From Acidobacteriota bacterium (GTDB lineage: Bacteria > Acidobacteriota > Terriglobia > Terriglobales > Acidobacteriaceae): DNA of 61,136 nucleotides. The position numbers and the translations under genes were made by a program. This document shows positions 55,361-61,136 of the stretch, in pieces (the first letter of the stretch is position 1; every line of letters begins with the position of its first letter). The notes under the pieces were generated by a model. That model made no database searches. It was not told the DNA's origin and worked only from the letters and a program-made list of their open reading frames with translations. Location: NCBI GenBank assembly GCA_021780075.1, contig JAJXZL010000020.1, forward strand, positions 1 through 61,136. The letters run 5' to 3'.

Positions 55361-56398
55361 CTACCCGCCAATGTGAACCATCGAGCGTGACGGTTTCAGG
55401 AATCCTGGCTCGCCAATGTGGTGACGTGCTTCCTTGCCCTGCACCGTGCGCGCAATGTATGTACGCAGCTCCGCATCGCTCTCGCCGGCCCTCATGTGGC
55501 CATAGAGATCATGTTCTACCTGGGAGAAGAGGCACGTGCGAATCTTGCCGTCGGAGGTGAGCCGCACCCGGCTGCACGCTCCACAGAACGCCTGGCTCAC
55601 GGGCGCAATAATGCCGATTTCGCCCACCCCGTCGTCGAATGTATAGCGCCGCGCGGTCTCGCTTGCCTCGCGTGGCGGCAGCGGTTTCAGCGGCATTGCG
55701 CGGCCAATCCGCTCCACAATCTCGGCCAGCGGAACCACAATCTCGGGCGTCCAAAGGCGGCCTTCTTCCAGCGGCATGAACTCAATGAACCGCACCACCA
55801 CGTTTTCTTCGCGCGCAAAGCGGGCAAAGCCCTCGATTTCGCCGTCATTAAAGCCGCGCAGCAGAACGCAGTTGATCTTGAGCGGCGTCAGGCCCGCCTC
55901 GCGGGCGGCGCGAATGCCCCCCACTACCTTTTCAAAGCTGCCCGGCACCCGCGTGATGCGCTCAAAAGTGGGAGCGTCCACGGCGTCCATGCTGACGGTC
56001 ACGCGGTTCAGCCCCGCCGCCTTCAGTGGCGCGGCCAGCGTATCGAGCAGGTGCCCGTTTGTGGTCACCGCCAGATCCAGCGGCTCATTCGCGAGGGTGC
56101 GCATCTTCGCCAGTTCCTGGATCAGCTCCACCAGCCCGCGGCGCAGCAGCGGTTCCCCGCCGGTCAACCGCACCTTCTCAATCCCCAGGCTCACAAACAG
56201 ACGGATCAGGCGCAGATATTCTTCAATGCCCAGTTCGGGATACTGCGCGCCCATCTCCCCCGTGCGGCAGTAGACGCACCGGTAGTTGCACCGATCTGTG
56301 ATGGACACGCGCAGGTCGTGAATAACGCGGCCATGGCTATCCGTCAGCCGGGGGCCAGGCGTCACCACAGACGAGACAATTGGGGAAGCGGCTGCCAT
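55361..56398 (-). CDS. moaA: GTP 3',8-cyclase MoaA
   Basis: 345 residues. N-terminal cluster motif CNYRCVYC and LTGGEPLLR of radical SAM. The C-terminal second cluster (CGACSRVRLTSDGKIRTC) binds GTP. The protein ends with Gly-Gly, as needed by MoaA. It catalyses the first step of molybdopterin synthesis. ATG 56398 has AAGGTG upstream; TTG 56410 is possible. No other moa genes are in the window. Confidence 0.95.
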   Translation of the reverse strand: MAAASPIVSSVVTPGPRLTDSHGRVIHDLRVSITDRCNYRCVYCRTGEMGAQYPELGIEEYLRLIRLFVSLGIEKVRLTGGEPLLRRGLVELIQELAKMRTLANEPLDLAVTTNGHLLDTLAAPLKAAGLNRVTVSMDAVDAPTFERITRVPGSFEKVVGGIRAAREAGLTPLKINCVLLRGFNDGEIEGFARFAREENVVVRFIEFMPLEEGRLWTPEIVVPLAEIVERIGRAMPLKPLPPREASETARRYTFDDGVGEIGIIAPVSQAFCGACSRVRLTSDGKIRTCLFSQVEHDLYGHMRAGESDAELRTYIARTVQGKEARHHIGEPGFLKPSRSMVHIGG

Positions 56399-56504
56399 GG
56401 GCACCTTCAAGGCTATACCGTTCCAGCCGGTTTTGCAGCGGAAAGGAACGAACAGTCCAGAACAGAGTCTGGATTCTTAGCATCGCCGGGCTGCACCGCG
56501 GCGG

Positions 56505-56783
56505 CTAGTCGATCCGCGGCGCGCCGTTGCGCAGAACAATACCGGTGGTTCCAAAGACCACGATGATGCCCAGAGCGACAAAAAAATAGTACGCCATGGG
56601 ATGCGCCCAGCCCGGCGAGTAGGTCAGATCCTGGCCCACCCACAGCAGCAGCACAGTCGCAATCACCGCAAATTGTCCGGCAATCACCAGAAATGTGTGC
56701 CCCAGGTCGCGCCGCTTGTCCAGCGCCTCCACCTGGTCGGGAGTCAGGTTGCGCTCTTCGGGGGGAAGAAGGGAATTTGCCAT
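56505..56783 (-). CDS. Small two-helix membrane protein, hypothetical
   Basis: 92 residues. A polar N-terminus (LLPPEERNLTPDQVEALDKRR) leads into two membrane helices (TFLVIAGQFAVIATVLLLW and YYFFVALGIIVVFGTTGIVL). CAGGAG lies six to seven bases before ATG 56783, so it is probably translated. A small hairpin (TCCAGA/TCTGGA, 56456-56473) lies after it. No family recognised. It lies downstream of the beta-propeller gene on the same strand. Confidence 0.65.
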   Translation of the reverse strand: MANSLLPPEERNLTPDQVEALDKRRDLGHTFLVIAGQFAVIATVLLLWVGQDLTYSPGWAHPMAYYFFVALGIIVVFGTTGIVLRNGAPRID

Positions 56784-56870
56784 CGGTTTCTCCTGGCGGG
56801 CCCGCTTGATTGGCCTCCGGGCCCTGGGCCGCTCACATCCTCGATTCAATCACATTGCAGGCGAAAGACG

Positions 56871-57899
56871 CTACCTTGTGCGAGCCTTTCCTGGCGCCGG
56901 CATCGGCGCAGAACCGGCGATGGAATACACCATCAGCCGCGCCTGCCATGTCCCCTTGCGCGGCGCCGCCACCAGCAACTCGTTCCACTCCGGCACAAAC
57001 AGGCCCGTCCGCGCGCCCGTCGCCGTCCGCACGTGGGCTACTGAGACCAGCTTGTTCTCCGGCCCTGCCCGCACTACATCCACAAACCCGGCTCCGCCAA
57101 TCACATAGACGGTTTTGCGCGCCGCGTCAAAAAACAAATCGTCGGCATCACCCACGGTCGAGATGCGCGCCGTCACCGCTCCGCTGGTGGAATCCATCAT
57201 CAGCAGCTTGGCGGGCATGCGGCAGGCAATGAAGATGCGCCCCTGCGCGCCATCGAGAGCCATGGGAAAGTTGGCCAGCGTGCCGGGACGGCCCCACATT
57301 GCGTTCACTGCACGCTTTTCCAGGTCGATTATCCCAACACTCATGTGAAGGGGAAGATTCACATACAGCCGCTTGTCATCCGTCGATAGCTGGAATGATT
57401 CCGGATGTACCGGCAGTTGGAAGTTGCCGCGGCGCGCAAGATCCAGCCCCAGTTCCGCAATCGCTCCGCTGCCATAACCCGCCAAGACCAGCTTGCGCTT
57501 CGCGTCATAGCGAAGATTGTCGGCATCGTCGCCCAGGTCTACGGCTTTCAGCAGCTTCAGCGTCCGCCCGTCGTAGCTGCGAACCGTGCCGTCGCCGCCG
57601 CTGGCTACGTAAAGCCTGCCGTTCGCCGGCACGTAGACAACCCCTTGTGGTCCCTTCAGCCCGTTGATCTGTCCCACGAGCCGGCCCAGGCCAACATCAA
57701 CTACCTCAGCGGTGCCGTTGCTCAGGGCCGACACAAAGATGCGCCGCCCGGCAACATCGGCAGTCAGATGATCGATGCGTCCCTGTACGCCGGGAAGGAT
57801 AATCTCCCGCTCAAAATGCAGCACCGGCGTCTGTTGTGCCCATCCTGCGCAAGAACTCGCGGCAAACACCAGGTGCAGAAAAATGGCATATCGAGACAT
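56871..57899 (-). CDS. Exported YncE-like beta-propeller protein
   Basis: 342 residues. Signal peptide MSRYAIFLHLVFAASSCAGW then AQQ. Repeats such as GRIFVSALSNGTAEVVDVG, GRLYVASGGDGTVRSYDG and KRLYVNLPLHMSVGIIDLEKR are the YVTN/NHL type of propeller blades. It should sit in the periplasm, perhaps as a binding scaffold; no enzyme activity can be proposed. ATG 57899 or GTG 57911 may start it. Confidence 0.78.
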   Translation of the reverse strand: MSRYAIFLHLVFAASSCAGWAQQTPVLHFEREIILPGVQGRIDHLTADVAGRRIFVSALSNGTAEVVDVGLGRLVGQINGLKGPQGVVYVPANGRLYVASGGDGTVRSYDGRTLKLLKAVDLGDDADNLRYDAKRKLVLAGYGSGAIAELGLDLARRGNFQLPVHPESFQLSTDDKRLYVNLPLHMSVGIIDLEKRAVNAMWGRPGTLANFPMALDGAQGRIFIACRMPAKLLMMDSTSGAVTARISTVGDADDLFFDAARKTVYVIGGAGFVDVVRAGPENKLVSVAHVRTATGARTGLFVPEWNELLVAAPRKGTWQARLMVYSIAGSAPMPAPGKARTR

Positions 57900-57941
57900 G
57901 GCATTGCTCACTTCATTCGCCTGTCCCCGGGTGAACAGGCC

Positions 57942-58220
57942 TTAGTCCGTCAAAAATGCCAGCGACTGCAGTGTCGTAATCTCAAACGGTTTGCGGCAGC
58001 GGACATTGCTGCAGGCCAGCTTGTCATCCCGCCGCACCATGTACGACTGCGCCTTGGCAAAGCGTGCGCGGTCGCGCTCATCGGCGTTGCGCGGCAGTTG
58101 TGCCCGCTTGCGCCGCACCACCCAGGTCACTTTGTACTCGCCCGTCTGTCCGCACTTGGGGCAGGTCAGCATATGCGTCCGCATCTCCGTCGTCTCGTTA
58201 AAAAACTCCCGCTCTTCCAT
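57942..58220 (-). CDS. Conserved hypothetical protein with two CxxC knuckles
   Basis: 92 residues from ATG 58220. CPKCGQT and CSNVRCRKPFEI suggest a zinc ribbon split by a basic linker (VVRRKRAQLPRNADERDRARFAKAQSYM). I recall similar small acidobacterial proteins but no function. An upstream in-frame ATG at 58295 would extend it by 25 residues; GGAG upstream of 58220 is distant. It may bind nucleic acid. Confidence 0.6.
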   Translation of the reverse strand: MEEREFFNETTEMRTHMLTCPKCGQTGEYKVTWVVRRKRAQLPRNADERDRARFAKAQSYMVRRDDKLACSNVRCRKPFEITTLQSLAFLTD

Positions 58221-58313
58221 GATTTCCGGCACTCCAACCCGGCGGTAAATTCCCGTCGCCGTAGACCCGAAGCTTCCGCTCGGGCTCAATTTCATTCCAT
58301 ACTCATACTTGCC

Positions 58314-58484
58314 ATGACGAAACGCAAGCCAGCCACCTTCTCGGCATCCAAAGCGGTCAAGGCCAATGCAAGGGAGCGCGTTGGCCAACCCAAGCCTAGC
58401 CGTGTCGTCCAGTCCGAACCCCGCACAGGCCGGCAGGCCAAACACAAGCCAAAGCTAGAAGAACTCCTCCGCCAGGGCGAGTAG
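58314..58484 (+). CDS. Small basic protein, hypothetical
   Basis: 56 residues, strongly basic: MTKRKPATFSASKAVKANAR at the start, KHKPKLEELLRQGE at the end. I have the impression of homologues in related genomes with the same ATFSA-KAVKANARERVG core, which argues for a real gene. It is divergent from the zinc-ribbon protein with 93 bases between. No ribosome site is seen. Function unknown, perhaps nucleic-acid binding. Confidence 0.5.
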   Translation: MTKRKPATFSASKAVKANARERVGQPKPSRVVQSEPRTGRQAKHKPKLEELLRQGE

Positions 58485-58716
58485 CCAGCCGTATTCCCCT
58501 CAACGGCCACTTCCGCTTGCCCCGGCAGCGCAACCAGATGCGTGTAAGACGAAATGCAGCGCAAAATCATGCTCGGTATTACAGCGCCTTACAGCAAAGT
58601 CCTGCGCATCGGCCGCCGTAAGACGAAGTAAGTGCCGATTCCGCGGCCTGTCTTACGCGCTGCGGCCATTCCATGTCTGCGTCGCAGCCCACACGCCCCA
58701 TGTAAGACAGGCAAAG
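58485..58716. repeat. Non-coding convergent region with repeated GTAAGAC words
   Basis: GTAAGAC occurs at 58544, 58618 and 58702, and inverted at 58650. CCTGTCTTAC (58647) and GTAAGACAGG (58702) form a 10-bp inverted repeat with a long loop. No gene is seen. It may be a terminator region or an unrecognised repeat. Confidence 0.45.
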
Positions 58717-59496
58717 TCACTCCGGCCCGTGCCCTGCGTTCTGCGTAGGACGAAGCCGCCACAGTATCCGCCGAAACAGCCCCATCGTCCGCCGCGTGTC
58801 CGCAGCGCTCAGCCTCAGCCGCCGCAGCAGCACGCGCAAATCGTGCCGGTTCGCTGCCTCCATTACGCCCGGGGAGTAGCCCGCCGCCAGCATCGTCTCC
58901 TCCACCACCCCTGCCAGCCGCTCCAACTCAGCCGACCTCGCACCCAGTTCCCCACTCGCAGCCGCTTCCTTCGCCACTGCGCCCGCATGCGCAGAAAAGC
59001 CGCGGCTGGCCAGCTCGTACAGGCACACGGCTACGGCCTGCCCCAGGTTCATCGAGGGCTGCCGCGCATCCGTTGGAATCTCCACCAGCACATGGCAGTG
59101 CGCCAGATCCTCGCGCGTCAGTCCGTGCTTCTCTGGACCAAAGACCATGGCCACGCGCCCGCCGCGCTCCACCTCCTGCCGCACCAGAGGAGCCAGCTCC
59201 GGCAGGCGGACTGCCGGTTGCTCCGGCTTGCGGTAGGTCAGCGTGCCCGTTCCCACCACCAGCGTGCAATCGCAGATTGCGTCAGTCAGGGTCGCCGTCT
59301 CTCGTGCGTCCAGCAGCAGTTCCGGTGCTCCCACAGCCGAGCGCGCCTCGCGCCAGTGCGGCGCATAGGGCGCCACCACCGCCAGCCGCGCAAAGCCAAA
59401 GTTCGCCATAGCCCGTGCCACCGCTCCAATGTTCAGCGGATTCCGCGGCGAAACAAGTACAACGTCCAGCCGGTCGCGTTGGTTGTCAGTCAGCAA
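58717..59496 (-). CDS. RNA methyltransferase, TrmH/SpoU family (TrmJ-like)
   Basis: 259 residues. The knotted SPOUT fold is shown by VSPRNPLNIGAVARAMANFG, FGPEKHGLTREDL and IPTDARQPSMNLGQAVAVCLYEL, close to TrmJ (tRNA Nm32). A C-terminal helical extension follows. It methylates a ribose 2'-OH in tRNA or rRNA. The start TTG 59494-59496 is weakly supported. It is divergent from marC. Confidence 0.88.
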   Translation of the reverse strand: MLTDNQRDRLDVVLVSPRNPLNIGAVARAMANFGFARLAVVAPYAPHWREARSAVGAPELLLDARETATLTDAICDCTLVVGTGTLTYRKPEQPAVRLPELAPLVRQEVERGGRVAMVFGPEKHGLTREDLAHCHVLVEIPTDARQPSMNLGQAVAVCLYELASRGFSAHAGAVAKEAAASGELGARSAELERLAGVVEETMLAAGYSPGVMEAANRHDLRVLLRRLRLSAADTRRTMGLFRRILWRLRPTQNAGHGPE

Positions 59497-59563
59497 GAGC
59501 CCATTGTAGAGCGCCTGGGCGTATACTCTGGCGGCGCTCGCAGAAATGCTTTAGCCTCAAAAG

Positions 59564-60253
59564 ATGCTTTGGATCAATCCAGCCGCGACGGCATTACAGG
59601 AGATTCGCACTGCGCCCATCGTGCGTTTCAGCGTGCTGGCGCTCAGCTCCATCTTCTTTCTGGTCGATCCCTTCGCGGCCATCCCATCGTTTCTGGCCAT
59701 CACCAGCAGCGCGGATGCGGCCCGCCGCAAGCGCATGGCGCGCAAGGCCGCGCTCACCTGCTTCATCGTGCTCACCAGCTTTGCCCTTGCCGGCCAGCTC
59801 ATCTTCCGCATGTTCGGCATCACCCTGCCCGCGTTTGAAATCGCCGGTGGGCTCATCCTGCTGCTCATCGGGCTGGACATGCTCGAGGCCAAGCGCTCCG
59901 CGACACAGGAGGCCTCCGGCGACACCGAGGAGGCCGCCGCCAAGGAGGACGCGGGCATCGTCCCGCTGGGCATCCCCATGCTTGCCGGCCCCGGAGCCAT
60001 CTCTTCCGTCATGGTGCTGGTAGGCGCCGTGCCCCGCCTCTGGCACTGGCAAATGGGCGCCATTCTTGGCTCTATCGCTTTTACCTGCGCGGTCAGTTAT
60101 TGGGTGCTCGCCGGCGCAGGCCGGGTGCGAAAAGTGCTCGGCGAAACCGGCATCCGCATCCTGGTTCGAATCATGGGCCTGCTGCTCGTGGCGCTTGCCA
60201 TGCAATTCTTCGTGAATGGCCTCACCGACCTGGGCCTGATTTCTCGACCGTAA
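59564..60253 (+). CDS. MarC family integral membrane protein
   Basis: 229 residues with six predicted helices. FFLVDPFAAIPSFLAITSS and GITLPAFEIAGGLILLLIGLDML are MarC signatures, followed by IPMLAGPGAISSVMVL. The family's function is unsettled; some members have been linked to amino-acid or drug export. A TATACT at 59523 is a likely -10. Confidence 0.88.
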   Translation: MLWINPAATALQEIRTAPIVRFSVLALSSIFFLVDPFAAIPSFLAITSSADAARRKRMARKAALTCFIVLTSFALAGQLIFRMFGITLPAFEIAGGLILLLIGLDMLEAKRSATQEASGDTEEAAAKEDAGIVPLGIPMLAGPGAISSVMVLVGAVPRLWHWQMGAILGSIAFTCAVSYWVLAGAGRVRKVLGETGIRILVRIMGLLLVALAMQFFVNGLTDLGLISRP

Positions 60254-60371
60254 AGCCAGTTTCCCACAGAAATAGAAGGCTTTCCACAGGGCGGCGCCCT
60301 TGCTTCAAGGCCGACAAATTGCTATTCTCAACGAGTTGCAAACAGCGGTTGAGCGCAAGCGTAAACGCGAT

Positions 60372-60400
60372 TTGCAAACGGGAGTGGCCTGTGCTACTCT
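60372..60400 (+). promoter_or_regulatory. Upstream rRNA promoter P1 (or small-RNA promoter)
   Basis: TTGCAA and TACTCT are 17 bases apart. It lies ~640 bases before 16S, so it may drive a small RNA or be a distal rRNA promoter. Confidence 0.5.
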
Positions 60401-60732
60401 TTGAAAGTTGCAGATGAGCAGTGGAGCATCCCAGTGGCCGTGTGGCCTGCCCCATGTGGGAAGAGGGAAGCTGGTTCGCTGGGTCAGGTGAGGCAAGCGC
60501 CCCTGAACCCCTGTAGGGAATCCCGCAGAGAACAAGCCATTGCATGACCCGGGAGTTTAACTCCCTGCGAGCCCTGTCGGCTCCGGCATTATATGCTGGT
60601 CGCTCTTTGAGATGATGCGCAGCGCGACGATTTCTGAACGGGCATTTTCCGGTCGGTCAATCGAGATTCGCAAGCGAGGAACGTACCGCCAACATTGAGT
60701 TTGAGCGGCCTCCGGCGAACCAAGAGATTGAA

Positions 60733-60761
60733 GTTGACAAGAGAATGTAAGTTCGATAGAT
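60733..60761 (+). promoter_or_regulatory. rRNA promoter P2
   Basis: A perfect TTGACA and TAGATT are 17 bases apart; predicted start near 60768, about 275 bases before 16S. Confidence 0.65.
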
Positions 60762-60896
60762 TTAAAAAGTTCGCGCAAAAACGCTGAGACATGCGGTCAA
60801 ACGCAAAATCAGTTGGCGCAACAAGTTCGAGGACACCCTGGCTTAATAGCCCGGGCCTCGATCCAAACGGCACCGCTCAGGCGGAGGGCTGTAAGG

Positions 60897-60910
60897 ATCT
60901 TTGACAATAA
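60897..60910 (+). promoter_or_regulatory. boxA-like antitermination element
   Basis: GATCTTTGACAATA resembles the TGCTCTTTAACA boxA of rRNA leaders that recruits NusB-S10. A related GCTCTTTGA occurs at 60602. Confidence 0.5.
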
Positions 60911-61042
60911 GGTTGAACATGCCAGTCGTGAGAAAAGATCAGGTTTGGCTTGATCATTCTCACTAAATAGGCATCGTGCGTTTCGAGCGCGCGATGCAGC
61001 TGAACCTGACCGACCTCCGTCGGCTCAGGGGAAGCATCAGGT

Positions 61043-61136
<94 letters not shown>

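Larger units (their letters stand above)
60254..61042 (+). other. rRNA operon leader and upstream region
   Basis: 789 bases with no protein gene. It contains two promoters (60372-60400 and 60733-60761), a structured segment between them, a GGGAGTTTAACTCCC palindrome at 60551-60565, a GCTCTTTGA word at 60602 and a boxA-like element at 60897. This is the expected control region of the 16S rRNA that begins near 61043. Confidence 0.75.

Noticed and set aside
60258..60300. TTTCCCACAG and TTTCCACAGG as DnaA boxes / replication origin
   Set aside because: Both deviate from TTATCCACA and there are no dnaA, dnaN or AT-rich unwinding region next to them.
60400..60540. SRP RNA candidate
   Set aside because: A GGTCAGG-like word is present but the GGAA tetraloop and the conserved asymmetric loop are not.

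Overview
The window is high-GC bacterial chromosome and most probably comes from the phylum Acidobacteriota (an Acidobacteriaceae/Terriglobia-type genome). The right edge holds the first ~95 bases of a 16S rRNA gene whose sequence fits that phylum. The gene content agrees: tandem secreted CRTAC1/ASPIC-UnbV proteins, many secreted peptidases and hydrolases, and small conserved proteins of acidobacterial type. There are no tRNAs, CRISPR arrays, phage genes or transposases, so this is ordinary core and accessory chromosome.

Layout. 1-5.8 kb: the start of an FHS-type sugar permease, a ferritin-like/VIT1 iron exporter (MbfA type), a secreted CocE/NonD hydrolase and protoporphyrinogen oxidase. 6-11.3 kb: cytochrome bd oxidase (cydA, cydB), a NirJ/AhbD-like radical SAM-SPASM protein and a tandem universal stress protein; two near-identical CRP/FNR-type palindromes sit in the two divergent promoter regions. 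11.4-18 kb: the CRTAC1 pair, a ComF-like phosphoribosyltransferase, an HNH endonuclease and a periplasmic protein. 18-24 kb: a membrane histidine kinase homologue that has lost its key catalytic residues, an S9 peptidase, and a repeat-rich stretch around recX. 24-35 kb: alaS, GH29 fucosidase, mutY, an M28 peptidase, osmC, ridA, msrB, a class A beta-lactamase-like protein and rpmB.

35-46 kb: a second CocE/NonD hydrolase, a CDF metal exporter, and a fatty-acid module: a FadL-type outer membrane channel, a sigma54 activator, a FadN-type dehydrogenase/hydratase, a small secreted protein and a thiolase. The channel gene has a sigma54 promoter and a tandem upstream activator site just behind the activator gene. 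Uptake and beta-oxidation are thus encoded together. 46-61 kb: rpsT, the phoH-ybeY-corC cluster, a GNAT acetyltransferase, era, a Tat-exported TIM-barrel hydrolase, a GAF-GGDEF diguanylate cyclase, moaA, a beta-propeller protein, small hypothetical genes, a SpoU methyltransferase, a MarC protein and a long rRNA leader with two promoters and a boxA-like element.

The observations I rate highest are the shared palindrome linking hemG, cydAB, the radical SAM gene and the stress protein; the sigma54 circuit at the FadL gene; the degenerate kinase; and the recX and phoH genes, which lack normal start codons where homology begins. No clearly new multi-gene defence or mobile system was found. All calls come from reading motifs; no database search was run.
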